From Actinernus sp. WN-2022 (lineage: Eukaryota > Cnidaria > Anthozoa > Actiniaria > Actinernidae): a stretch of DNA of 64,000 nt. Shown here piece by piece: positions 11,853 to 22,599 of this stretch. The position numbers were made by a program, and so were the translations under genes. The notes under the pieces were generated by a model. That model ran no database searches. It saw nothing but the letters and a program-made list of their open reading frames with translations, and was not told where the DNA came from. The stretch spans positions 103,465,006 to 103,529,005 of the forward strand of contig JAOWCC010000019.1 in NCBI GenBank assembly GCA_030867875.1, written 5' to 3'. The number at the start of each line of letters is the position of its first letter. The stretch's first letter is position 1.

Positions 11853-12406
11853 AGTTAATAATATTGTGTTTGTTTACTCATGCCACATTGTACAAACCCA
11901 GGTGCCATCCCACCAACAGATGGAAAAGTGGTTTTGCAGCATGTCATTCTGCCTGAAATGTGACTGCGGATCAACCTTTAATTTGCAACGAACGTAAAAT
12001 CTGCCGCTGTCAAATGCTCAACCAGAATCCACAGCAAAGCTTTGTTGTTTTGCTTTTTTACCCTTTCTCTGTGGAAGACACATCTGCATTTCCTTGGACT
12101 AGCCTTACATGCATGTTTGTATATGTTAATAACAACTAAATGTTGCATCATATTCATGCATATATAATTTCGTTAAATTATCCAGTATACAAATATACAT
12201 GCATTCCAATGTTCTGATAAATAATCTTCACTTGCATAACCTCAGAATTTTACACTCAGTTATTGTAACAAAAAGCCAAAAACTTTGAAATACAAACAGA
12301 AGCAATGTTTATAGTAAGCATCGCTGATTAACACAAATAATTTCATTCTAGGAACTTCCTTATCTTGGTTATTGCTGTCATTAATCTATTCTCAACATAC
12401 TTCTAG

Positions 12407-12653
12407 GTCTTGTATCCCATGCGGGTTCTTTCTTCCTACCATACTGGGAGGATTCAGTTTGTTCTTCACCAGCATAATATATCTCCGTGCTGCTGTGTCG
12501 GGAGAGACGTGGCAACCTTGCCTTGACAAAAAGGTAGAAAAGGAGCCTGGCAATGATCCAAGTCAGCCCCCATCAGTGCCACCACCCCGCAACCCTCGCT
12601 CACAGTGTATTGAAAATCTTGGTTGTAGTTCTGGTTCTTTGAATAAGCTGTAG
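12407..12653 (+). CDS. CYBA: CYBA (p22phox), exon 5 with stop
   Basis: The last exon starts after TTCTAG and ends at TAG 12651-12653. It encodes SCIPCGFFLPTILGGFSLFF, then TSIIYLRAAVSGETWQP. This matches the final membrane segment of p22phox and its cytosolic GIYLLAAVRGEQW-x-P motif. The tail carries QPPSVPPPRNPR, the counterpart of the vertebrate proline-rich KQPPSNPPPRPP that binds the tandem SH3 domains of p47phox. Conservation of this segment suggests an organiser-dependent oxidase, an inference from known p22phox biology. The tail is shorter than in mammals, ending SSGSLNKL. No frameshift is present in any of the four exons. Confidence 0.93.
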
Positions 12654-12919
12654 GTTGTTTAACTGTAATAATTATTGTGGTGTATCCCTGAGGGTGTCAA
12701 GTTTTGAGTGGTCTTTGCAAGAACAGCTTAAGTGAACAATGGATCAAGTGTTAAGTTCTCCCACTTATTTCAGCCATCCACTGAAGCGTCTCTTTTCGAA
12801 GGGAGGTGATTTGATTCTTGAGTCCCAAGTCACCCTTAACTCACCTATAAAGCTGTTGTTGTATACGTACTCCGTACTCTTTCACACTCCTTTTTTTACT
12901 CACGTCAACAGGAGATGAT

Positions 12920-12925
12920 AATAAA
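12920..12925 (+). terminator. Candidate polyadenylation signal for CYBA
   Basis: This is the first AATAAA hexamer after the CYBA stop codon, about 270 bases downstream. The assignment is positional only. Confidence 0.45.
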
Positions 12926-13159
12926 GCTATTTCAAAATAGGTTGTTCCTGACAAGCTGCAAACGGCAAATGACAAGTGCCATTCCCAGACCACGTCGGGC
13001 ATAAAGTACGTCAAAATCGGCATCAGTGAGCGTGGACAAATAATTAAAATTAAAACCATTTCTTTACTTATAGTCTCAATTTGAAGAAATGTTGGTGACT
13101 TGTTAACAAAATGAAACTACATATTTTAGGTGTTTTATGTTAGTATGATGACGTTGATG

Positions 13160-13889
13160 TGACGTCATAAGTAATGCCTCCTTTTTTGGTAAAATTCCCC
13201 CTTTAATAGATGTTACAAACAGACTACACCATCAAATGGCCTTCATGACACACATTCCTTTGGCGCAAATTTGAACGTTCTACGACTATTATAGCAAAAG
13301 TTATAGAGGAATGACTGTTGCTATGACGTCATATTTAGTGACGTCAGGTGTCATACCTAAATAAGGCTGCCTATTGTTAAAAAATCAAGAAAATAAAATA
13401 ATGTGGGTTTTGAGTGCCAGACTAGCGCATTTCATCGCTAAAACTCGAAAATCACTCAAAGGATTTTTTTCTAAGGGCATGTATAAAAAAGTATGACGTC
13501 ATAATGACGTTGCTGAAAATATGACTTCAATTTTAAGCCGGTCATGGACAAAAAATCAAAATTCAAAAAACATACGATTTTAGCCACCAACGTGTTTTAT
13601 GATTGGACAAAATGTCATGCAACAATATTTGCAACTCTAAAAATTGAATGAAGCGATGTTTTTATAAATGCTTTTGTGGTGTTTATTTCCCGCCAAATTT
13701 TGGCGGGAAAAAGGACAAAATTCAAACTTTCATAACTTTTGATTTCCTTAACCAATCGACATCGGGTTTTCGATTCCTTCATTCTCATGACGAGTAGATT
13801 TTAACAATATACGACATTTCGTTTTTAGAGATAATGAACAGTTGCAAGAAACGTATTACAAATGGATAAATGACGTCATTGTGACGTCA
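13160..13889. promoter_or_regulatory. Cluster of TGACGTCA (CRE) palindromes
   Basis: Six perfect TGACGTCA octamers lie at 13160, 13324, 13339, 13494, 13871 and 13882, with extra GTGACG/ATGACG half sites. The octamer is the consensus for CREB/ATF bZIP factors. The cluster lies just after the CYBA gene, in non-coding DNA. It may be a real regulatory cluster or simply a repeat family rich in this motif; another perfect copy lies in the repeat at 9251-9258. Confidence 0.5.
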
Positions 13890-14024
13890 CGATGGTAGTA
13901 ACATAGCTTAAAAAATCAGGTTATATTCCTTTTGCGATTCTACATCCTTCTACCAAAATTCAATCGTCTGCATTGAAAACTTTTTAAAATATAGAACTGA
14001 TGCCGTTTTTATGGTCATTTGTGC

Positions 14025-14240
14025 CCACCGTGGACCGAAATGGGTTGTGGTTATAACTGTCCAACTCTGCAAAATGGATAAACTACAGTGTTAATAAATT
14101 CGAACATCAATTCGCAGGAGACTATTAATATTCGTCTTAAAGTTGTTTAACCAAAAACAATAACCAGATTTACTGCGACAACCAGAATGCATTTCGGTTT
14201 GGGAAAGTTGTTTTCTGTTTGTCTGGGACAACTTTTTTTT
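14025..14240. repeat. MITE-like repeat with inverted ends (copy 1)
   Basis: The ends read CCGAAATGGGTTGTGG and, inverted, TGTCTGGGACAACTT next to CATTTCGGTTTGG. Inner blocks GGATAAACTACAGTG and TATTCGTCTTAAAG recur in the same order at 33048-33290. It has the size and structure of a non-autonomous DNA transposon. Confidence 0.6.
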
Positions 14241-14466
14241 TAAAGCTGTATATATAAGGAATGACTCTAATTCCAGTCGAGGCTAACTCCCGCATACAAA
14301 TAAAATACAAGACAATTAGTATACATAGATAGATCATATCTGAGCATGAATATACTAATGAAAATACAGATACTAATTGTAAACAAGATATAGATTAAAT
14401 ACTAAATATATAGTATATAGCGACTACTCTGGCCAAGGTCAAGAAAGGACATATTGCATATAAAAG

Positions 14467-14560
14467 GTAAAAAAAGGTAAAGGTATTCATTCATATAGCG
14501 CAAATTCTATATGAATATATCCAAATGCGCTTCACAGGGTTATTTTTGTGATACGGACTG
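14467..14560 (+). repeat. Dispersed repeat shared with 58285-58375
   Basis: The stretch AAAGGTATTCATTCATATAG...ATGCGCTTCACAGGG...TTTTTGTGATACGG aligns over about 90 bases with 58285-58375 in the same orientation, with only a few mismatches. No other structure is visible. Confidence 0.75.
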
Positions 14561-15350
14561 CTATTGTGGCGCAGTGTGCTAAATATTAACAATAGCAAAC
14601 AGAGTTAATGTTAGTAGAACGGCATTTAGAACAGATACGCTCAGGATCAAAAGTTGATTCCAGTAGTGAAGAGTAGTGCGAAAAAAGTAATTTCTTAAAC
14701 GAGGCGATTTACGTGAAATTCTTAAGGTTTGATGGAAGTGAATTTCCACAGATGCGTAACACGATTAAAGTGACAATCTCTTAATCTTAAGGACTGAGAG
14801 AAGGGAGCTCCACTAGGTACAAGTATTCTAACCAGTGGTCGGTTGACCGCTATTTTACGGGGCCAATATTATTGTTCACTGTACATGTATTTAGACGCTG
14901 CAGCCACTATTTCCAGAGAAATATAATCAATCATTTTGTAACGCCTTATTTTTGTACCAGAATTTTAGCCGAAATTTCTCGAAGAATTATACAGTTTTGA
15001 TGTTAAACCAAGAATAATGAATCGAGGCAAAGAATAATAAGGGAGGCTTTTCATAAATAGTATTTTTTTCAAAAATATCAGTACAACAATATTGTCACTC
15101 AAAACATGTGACTTTGAAAATTGAGTGCATTGTAAACTGAAATGTACAAATATTATGGTTGAGGTTACACTGGGACGTTAAACTATAGTAAACCAGCCAA
15201 ACTATAGTTAATAATTTGTAGGTAGTAGATACAGAATGAGTGGTCGTGCTTGATCGGATTTACAACTCCAGCTGAAAGCGACGGACACGAATTCTGTATA
15301 TGACTTATCTAACGTCTAGATGTATAGAGTCGTGTTTTTCAGTTATTAGT
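14561..15350. other. No gene recognised
   Basis: AT-rich sequence without coding potential or clear repeats. Confidence 0.4.
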
Positions 15351-15522
15351 TAGCCCGCGTAGCAGTCGTTTCGGTGTTTCGTTTCGGTGTTTTCCCCCCG
15401 AAAGATCTGAAGGGGAAAAAAGGCGTGAGAATGGAGCGAGACGAAAAAGGAATTTCCGTTTTCGCCTCGCTCCATTGTCACGCGGTTTTTTTAAAACACC
15501 GAAACGACTGCTACGCAGGCTA
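15351..15522. mobile_element. MITE with TAGCC(C/T)GCGTAGCAG terminal inverted repeats
   Basis: The left end TAGCCCGCGTAGCAGTCGTT pairs with the right end ending GACTGCTACGCAGGCTA, and the match extends through CGAAACACC. An inner hairpin is formed by GGAGCGAGACGAAAA and TTTTCGCCTCGCTCC. At 172 bp there is no coding capacity. The outermost bases resemble the termini of the hAT element at 23548-26430 and of the element at 41721-41921, so a shared transposase is possible. Confidence 0.8.
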
Positions 15523-15657
15523 CTGTTATTTTGGCAGTACGACTTTATAATCTTAGCAAAAGTTTATACAAATTAGGACGAATTTAAAGATCACTTATCG
15601 CACATTGATGTCCTTGGTTTTTGCTTCATGAATTATTAATGCCTTTGATAAGTACTG

Positions 15658-16284
15658 TATCATCATTGTCGATTCTACATCAAGTGAATAGTCATAGTGA
15701 ATAGTAGAATATTTCTCGATATGAGTGTTGCATCTGAGTTATATCTCCAAAATGCTAATGATATCTAGTAACCCACGAATCATTATTAAACAAAAATATG
15801 CTGGTGGAGATAAATGACATTTTATAAAAAGGTATGTTGTTGTTGTAGTTTGTGTGAGTGATTTTACCAAATATTTTGTCAAAATCTAAGAGGCCCTGTT
15901 AGGTTGGGGGGTCTGAATAATCCGTAATCCTGGCTAAATTTTGGAAATATTCTATATCCTTATTTTGTAAACGAAAATATCCATAAGTCATCGATGTGAT
16001 AATAATCCACAATCCTAAAATCCAACCCAAATAATCCGTAATCGTTTTATTTATTTGGCAATATTCCGTATCCCTTCTCTGAAAACCCTAATAATCCATA
16101 ATCTTCAAATCCTAACAGGGCCTCCTCTAATAACAGTTTCATTCTGGGGAGAAAGAAATGACAGTAGATTCCTGGGTTGATGTCACATTCATTAGTGTTT
16201 TGGAGATATATTAACTCATACGCACATCACTACAGTCAAGAAATATTATACTATTCACTTGATGTAGAATCGATATTGGTGATA
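15658..16284. mobile_element. Inverted-repeat element (627 bp), host of a nested MITE
   Basis: The left end TATCATCATTGTCGATTCTA and the reverse complement of the right end TATCACCAATATCGATTCTA match. Imperfect similarity continues inward for about 120 bp (ATCAAGTGAATAGT, ATATCTCCAAAA...CTAATGA). The region between holds a second element at 15890-16124. There is no coding capacity. Confidence 0.75.
15890..16124. mobile_element. Nested MITE with GAGGCCCTGTTAGG ends
   Basis: The first 14 bases GAGGCCCTGTTAGG are matched inverted by CCTAACAGGGCCTC at the right end. The interior has repeated AATAATCC(G/A)TAATC motifs. It lies between the long inverted repeats of the 15658-16284 element, so it inserted after that element. 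Confidence 0.8.
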
Positions 16285-17728
16285 ACAAAGTGACTATTAG
16301 AAACACTTTACATTGAAATAACGTGTTGTAAACCTCAAGCAACAATGAGCAGGAATGAGGAAGTTGTATAAATTATCTAATGATTCCTGTTCATCCTGTC
16401 AACAATAAATAAAACAACTTTGACATATGTGCAATAAAGTCAAATAAGTAGGTCAATAAAACTTTTCGCAATAAACAATGATTTCGTAGATCTATTATGT
16501 GCGTTTTTATTGTCAAAATAGCTGTGCATACCTCGCTTATAATACATTTGGTGAGCTAGGGCTTTCCAGACTCGACGCATGTTTTTCGGGTTACCTGTGG
16601 TATTTGCTGCTTAGTCTATCGGATTACCTATGGTATTTACCGCTCAATCTATCGGGTTACCTGTGGTATTTAGTCCTATAAGCGATATGAGAAGAGTTCA
16701 TATATTCGCCCACTGTGAATGTTCTTTCCGGATTCCTACAAAACAAATCTTCAGAAATAAAAGGATTGATACTAAAGTGAAGTGTGGGCCTTTTTCTTTT
16801 TGCGATATGGGGTCAACGGTCAAAAAATCTCCGGCAAAGAAACTACTTTAGGACCCCCCAAAAACATTTTTTTATAATTTGATATCGGACTCCAAAGAGT
16901 CGCTACGACGACGGTTTAGAAATTTTAACCCGGCCTCTCAGCTGAGTAACCTGCAAGCAGAGCCTTCTTCGATCCATGCTTTGTCATTCGAATTCAAACC
17001 TAAAACAAAACTAAAAAATAACAGCGTGGGATAGAAAAGAAATACTTTGTGAATATCCTGATATGCTGCCTTGTCAAACGTTTTTGATAGAGGATGGCAA
17101 AGATTAAAGTAGATTACAAAAGCTTATTCCAGAATTTCGGTAACAGTGAACCGATTTCAAGATGATATAAATTTCTCTCAAAAGCAGTATTTTTCATCCA
17201 CTCGAATCTTTGCCATCCTTCAAATAGTCTCGAAATAGTCTCATATTTTCTCCAGTATATCTGCAAAGCATACTCTGCTAATCTGAGTAGTTATTTTTGT
17301 CTTTGGTCATGAGAAAGTTTATTATGTTGGGGTTGACAGAGCCCCTTTAGTTCAGCTGTATGCGTTTTTATATACGCAGAGCGGCCGAGTTAAAAATTTC
17401 CCCGAAATCGCTGAAATAGCGAACAGACAGCTCAAGAACAAATAAACACCCTGTAAGTCTCGATTTTTATTTAAAATGGAAGACTAAACATAGCTTCCCA
17501 ATGGAGAACTCGTGGATACAGTATAGGACATCGTATGGTTTCGAGTGCAATTCGGGATAAATTTGAACGAGTGAGTAAAGAGTTTGAGCTCTTTGAAAAC
17601 ATGAGTTCTAATTTATCCAGAATAGCACGAGAATACCATATGAAACTTTTTAATCATACACTCAACAAATGTACTTGAATCTTCGCACAATCTTCGGAAA
17701 TTTCGGTAAAATTAAATTACACAAGTTG
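16285..17728. other. No gene; small 33-bp tandem repeat
   Basis: The only structure seen is a 33-bp tandem repeat of almost three copies at 16587-16680 (unit CGGGTTACCTGTGGTATTT plus 14 bases) and a short inverted pair GGATGGCAAAGATT (17091) / AATCTTTGCCATCC (17206). No supported exon. Confidence 0.55.
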
Positions 17729-18600
17729 AAACCGCTAACGATAATCAAACACGCAAAATACATTGGCCACTTGATTTTTAAGGCAAAAACACAAGTTCAA
17801 ATGCGTTCTGATCAATCTAGTTATAACATAGGATAAAACGAAAATTCATAGCGAAGTGTACATAAGCAAAATGAGATCCCATCTCTGCTCCCCCCTACCC
17901 CCTCACGGGCGCTGTAGGATTTGGGAGCAGAGTCTCTGCATAGTCCCACCCATACCGGTCCACCCGTATGAGGTTCTCATATTAGATCACGTTCAGCGGC
18001 GCTATTTATAGCTGAAATTGGAGGCTTCAATCTTCCATGTGGGAGACATTAATCGATGGGATATGTAAGAAATAAACGGTTTCAGGTAATCAAGAATAGA
18101 TGGACACCTAACTTGTTTGTTATCAGCCCGTCGATAGCGAAGTCATCGAGTGCGTATTTATGTGTTTCCTATCAATCCGACATGATCTCAAGTGGATATC
18201 GAAGTAATACTGAAAATGTAACACAATTTCATGAAAATAGGGAACCAAAATATGACGCTGCACCCCATGGGATATGTAAGAAATAAACGGTTTCAGGTAA
18301 TCAAGAATAGATGGACACCTAACTTGTTTGTTATCAGCCCGTCGATAGCGAAGTCATCGAGTGCGTATTTATGTGTTTCCTATCAATCCGACATGATCTC
18401 AAGTGGATATCGAAGTAATACTGAAAATGTAACACAATTTCATGAAAATAGGGAACCAAAATATGACGCTGCACCCCCTGGATTTCCATTTTCAACAAAA
18501 TTATGTCAAAATTCGTGTTCTACGGCAAAAACTACTTTAGGTAACATCAATTGTGTTTCTTTATCTCCTGTTATTATTCATTTTACTATATCTATTATAT
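17729..18600. repeat. Segment A, copy 1: Penelope-related sequence with 211-bp tandem duplication
   Basis: It starts with CCGCTAACGATAATC. Bases to about 18000 recur at 21073-21346 (CACGGGCGCTGTAGGATTTG, GGTCCACCCGTATGAGGTT). At 18027-18050 it shares CTTCAATC(T/A)TCCATGTGGG with the Penelope-type coding region at 22476-22500. From 18056 to 18477 a 211-bp unit is present twice in tandem, seemingly identical. The 161-codon frame at 18231-18716 runs through this duplication and is not considered a gene. Confidence 0.75.
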
Positions 18601-18615
18601 TCCACAAGTGGGTAC

Positions 18616-19823
18616 CGCTAACGATAATCATACAATGGTTTTCATCCCCCAATTTTTGGAAGCTTCGCAGATCTTGCACAAAATTCACAAAAAGATGTTG
18701 TATTCGTCGTGTTTAGTTGCAAAAATATGATTTTTAAGCTGCAACTTCATTCAACCCACTTTTAAATGGGGAGGGTACCGTTATGAACAGGAAATGCATA
18801 GGATTCTCCAGTTCCACCCCTCCCCCCTCAGTTTTGCAAGGTTCGCATTTCTTACCCCAAATTTTGAAACAAAATATTGTATTCATATATCGTGTTTAGC
18901 ACCAAAACTATGATTTTAACGCTGCAACCTCATTCAAACCATTTGTATGGGGGAGGGTACCTTTTTAATGTAAAATGCAATATGATTTTCCACCCCTCCC
19001 CCCTCAGTTTGGCAAGGATCGATAATCTTACCCTAAACTTGGAACCAATAAGTTGTGTTTGTCGTGTTTAGTACCAAAACTAAGATTTTAACGCTAAAAC
19101 GTCATTCATTACAGTCGTAGACTGTGAAAAAGGAAATGAAACCGTCCCAACATGCTTTGCGGGCAAAACGAAAAGGGCGATGGATTTTTACGGACAGAAA
19201 GCAACATCCCAGAGACATGGGGTTTTCACCAAAATGGAAACCATGCAAAACTGCAGGGGTTCCTCGTAATGTGGTTGACATTAAAGTTCAGGGGGGAAAT
19301 GCTAGCCAAAACAAAAATTCAAAATGGCTTAACCCCCCCCCTGAACTTCATTTGCGCGAGTAATAACGCAAAGATTTCAGATAGGTGGTCGATATTACAT
19401 ACGATAGGCTAGTTTTGAATCCTTTAACTATTTGCTACATATGAAACATAAGCTATCAATTACAATTATTCCCTACCCCACCCCCCCTGGAAATGATATA
19501 CCCATTTGTGTCAGCAAAATGTCTCCGTAATGTCATTCATGACAAAACTGAATGGTTTCTAAGTTTTCCAGTTCAACACCGAAACACAGAATTAACGTTA
19601 TCTAGTTGCCCAGGCCCCGCTCGGCCAAGCAAAAAGCGAGAAAAACCGCCTTAACTCCCCCTGAACTTCATTTGCGCGAGTAATAACGCAAAAAATTCAT
19701 CTAGTTGGGCTAAAATACATAAGATAGACTAGTTTTTACGTCTATAGCTATTCGCTACATACCAAACATTAATTAATTAATTAATTATTTAATGATTGTA
19801 TTATTTCTATGATTATCGTTAGG
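18616..19823. repeat. Unit B, copy 1 (about 1.2 kb)
   Basis: The unit starts CCGCTAACGATAATCATACA and ends GATTATCGTTAGG, so its ends are about 13-bp inverted repeats. Inside, in order, are several 165-bp subrepeats (CCACCCCTCCCCCCTCAGTT...GTGTTTAGTACCAAAACTA), a block AAAAGGGCGATGGATTTTTA, and two blocks TGAACTTCATTTGCGCGAGT (about 19345 and 19662). It ends in a TTAA-type microsatellite at 19768-19790. The same order is seen at 19836-21066 and, interrupted, at 22605-26820. No coding function is seen. Confidence 0.75.
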
Positions 19824-19835
19824 AACAAGTGGATA

Positions 19836-21066
19836 CCGCTAACGATAATCATACAATGGTTTCCACCCTTGCCCCCTTATTTTTGTATTTTTTTGCAGAT
19901 CTTACACAAAATTCGCAAACGATATGTTTTGTACCAAGCGTATGATTTTGATGCTGCAACTTTATTCATCTCTTTCTAATGGGGGAGGGTACTACTATTA
20001 ACAGGAAATGCATAAGATTTTCCACCCCTCCCCCCACAGTTTTAAAAGGTTCGCAGATCTTACACCAAATTTGCAACCAATATGTTGTGTTCGTCGTGTT
20101 TAGTACCAAAACTATGATTTTCAAACTTCAACTTCATTCAACCCACTTCTAAATGGGGAGGGTACCATTATTAACAGGAAAGGCATATGATTTCCCACCC
20201 ATCCCCCCTCAGTTTTGCAAGGTTCGCATTTCTTACCCCAAATTTGGAACCAATATGTTGTGTTCATCGTATTTAGTACCAAAACTATGATTTTAATGCT
20301 GTAACGTTATTGAATCCAGTTCTGGACTGCGAAATAGAAAATGAATCTTGTCCCAGGATGCTTTGCGGCCAAAACCAAAAGGGCGATGGATTTTTAGAGG
20401 TAGAAAGGAACATGGTAGAGACATGGGGTTTACACCAAAATGTTACCCATAGAAAACTGCAGGGGGTCTTCTTAATTTGGTTAACATTGATGTTCAGGGG
20501 GGAAAATGACAGCCAAAATAAAATTTCAAAATGGCTTAACCCCCCCTGAACTTCATTTGCGCGAATATTACATCAAAAATTAAATCTAGTTGGATGAAAT
20601 TACATATGATAGGCTTGTTTTAATTCACATCAACATAGCGCAACGTACCTAACATTAACACCTCCCCAAGCTATAAATTACAATTATTCCCTACCCCACT
20701 CCCCCTGGAAATGGTATACCCATTTGTCTTAGCAAAATGTCTCCGGAATGTCATTCATGACAAAACTGATTGGTTTTTAAGTTTTCACGTTCATCACCGA
20801 AACACAGAATTGACGTTAACCAGATGCCCAGGCTCCGCTCGGCCAAGCAAAAAGCGAGAAAAAACGCCTTAACCCCCCCTGAATTTCATTTGCGCGAATT
20901 AGTACGCAAAAATTTCATATAGTTGAGCGAAATTACATAAGATAGGCTGTTTTTTATGCCATTAACTATGCGCAAGATACCGAACATTAATTATTTAATT
21001 AATTAATTAATTAATTAATTAATTAATTAATTAATGATTGTATTATTTCTATGTTTATCGTTAGGA
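19836..21066. repeat. Unit B, copy 2 (about 1.23 kb)
   Basis: This copy begins and ends with the same inverted termini as copy 1 and carries the same internal order of blocks. Only a 12- to 14-base spacer (GAACAAGTGGATA) separates it from copy 1. The terminal AATT microsatellite is longer here (about 20997-21035). It is a head-to-tail duplicate of copy 1, with many substitutions between the two. Confidence 0.75.
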
Positions 21067-21072
21067 ACAAGT

Positions 21073-21637
21073 CGAAACCGCTAACGATAATGAAACACGG
21101 AGAATACAGTGGCCACTCGATTTTTAAGAAACCAACACAAGTTCAAATGCGTTCTGAGATATCTAGTTATAACACAGAATGAAACAAAAAATAATAGCAA
21201 AGTGTACAGAAGTAAAATGAGATCCATCTCTGCTCCCCCTACCCCTCACGGGCGCTGTAGGATTTGGGAGCAGAGTCTCTGCAGAGTCCCACCCATACCG
21301 GTCCACCCGTATGAGGTTATCATATTATATCACCTTCAGCGGACCTTTTTATATTAGTTTATAAATGAGCGACCACGAACAACACTCCACTCAGTTGTAT
21401 ACGTCGGATCAAACAATGATCTAAATGGTTCGCAGATTAAGAAATAAGTAGAATGAAGAATAACCAATACGACGTAGAATTATACGGATTTAATGTAGCA
21501 CAATATTTCGACTAGCCATATAGTCTTCATCAGGTGCTTAGGAGCTTTTACAATGTGACTTGACAATATATAATGGTAAAACGGAAATGACGTAAAAAAC
21601 AAATATGATAACGAAAGTTAACTAACGGTGTGACTGA
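21073..21637 (-). repeat. Segment A, copy 2: Penelope element 3' flank
   Basis: The part 21073-21346 duplicates 17729-18000. The part 21480-21560 lies immediately 3' of the GIY-YIG coding region on the minus strand and carries the hammerhead-like core described separately. Together they form the non-coding end of the Penelope-like element. Confidence 0.65.
21506..21533 (-). ncRNA. Hammerhead-ribozyme-like core in Penelope 3' region
   Basis: On the minus strand the order is CTGATGA, A, a 5-bp stem GACTA/TAGTC around a short loop, then GAAA. These are the conserved catalytic boxes and stem II of a hammerhead ribozyme. Outside the core, GCAC before and GTGC after could pair. Penelope-like elements of animals are known to carry such motifs. 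I could not complete a convincing stem III/cleavage site, so activity is uncertain. Confidence 0.5.
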
Positions 21638-22599
21638 TTAGTAGGTCTCATCGCGTTTGTTAAGGCCATTAGGTTCAAGAGTGTTAGCACGTGTTATGAG
21701 ATAAGCTTCTTTAGCTTTGCGAATAGCATCACGAGAAGAGAAAATATGTTCTAAAGGAATTAAAAGGATATTAGATGCAGAGTGGTCAGGGTTAGATAGA
21801 AAATGTTCAGATGCAGTGGTGGGTTTGGATTTACTGGAAGGTTTGTCAACTGTCCTACGATGTTCGTTGAAGCGGTCTTTAAGTCTACGTTTGGTTTCAC
21901 CAATGTACTGTTTGTTACATTTAGTACATTGAATCATGTAGATGACGTTTTTAGTGTTGCAGTCCATGTGTGTGGTAATGGTTCTGGTTTTACCCGTAGA
22001 AGTAAAAGTATATTGGGTGCAGTTATCAGAAATGTAAGGGCAAGTTAAACAGTTTTGTCCATAACGAAAAGAACCTGGATTGTTGTTGGAAGCAGTGTTG
22101 GAGTTATCTGAAGGTAGTTTGGATTTGAATAGGTGAAATCACGTAGATTGGACGAACGTCGGAAGGCTACAAAAGGGCGTTGGGGGAAAATAGTTTTGCA
22201 ACGCACGGAGGAATGTAGAAGATCAAAATGTTTCTCAAAGATAGGAAAGATAGATGGAAGTGACGGATTATAAGTGACTATAAAGGGAATACGGTGAGAG
22301 GAATTAGATTTCTGTTTAGGTTGTAGAGCAAGATTACGAGGGATATCGGCAGCGCGTTTAGTTTGTTTAGTGAGAAGATCACGGCTGTAACCTCGTTTAA
22401 GGAGATAGGAGATGAGTTCAGAGGTACGGGTTTTAAAAGCTTCATTAGTGGAACAAATTCGTCTGAGACGGAGAGCTTCAATCATCCATGTGGGAGACAT
22501 TAATAGATAGACACGAAAGTTGTTTAATATCAACCCAATATATTCGTGAATGGATATGTAAGAAATGATAAGGTAATAAGTAATAGATGGGCATCTCAA
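21638..22599 (-). pseudogene. Penelope-like retroelement: RT C-terminus and GIY-YIG nuclease
   Basis: Penelope-like elements encode a reverse transcriptase joined to a GIY-YIG endonuclease. The 22599-22045 part encodes the RT thumb/linker region (RLRRICSTNEAF, LLKRGYS, RAADIPRN, NPSLPSIFPIFEKHFDLL, AFRRSSNLRDF). A frameshift near 22130 separates it from a Cys-rich linker (NCLTCPYISDNC). The nuclease follows at 21967-21638: NVIYMIQCTKCNKQYIGET carries the Y-I-x(10-11)-Y-I-G pair, followed by R-x-R-F-x-E-H-R with catalytic-type residues. The RT palm is missing and the frame is broken, so this is a 5'-truncated, inactive copy. It lies in segment A of the local amplification. Confidence 0.88.

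Noticed and set aside
18231..18716. 161-codon plus-strand frame
   Set aside because: It runs through the 211-bp tandem duplication and antisense to Penelope-related sequence; no recognisable motif.
22045..22599. An independent 184-residue host gene
   Set aside because: Its residues match the RT C-terminal region of Penelope-like elements and it continues, after a frameshift, into the GIY-YIG nuclease.
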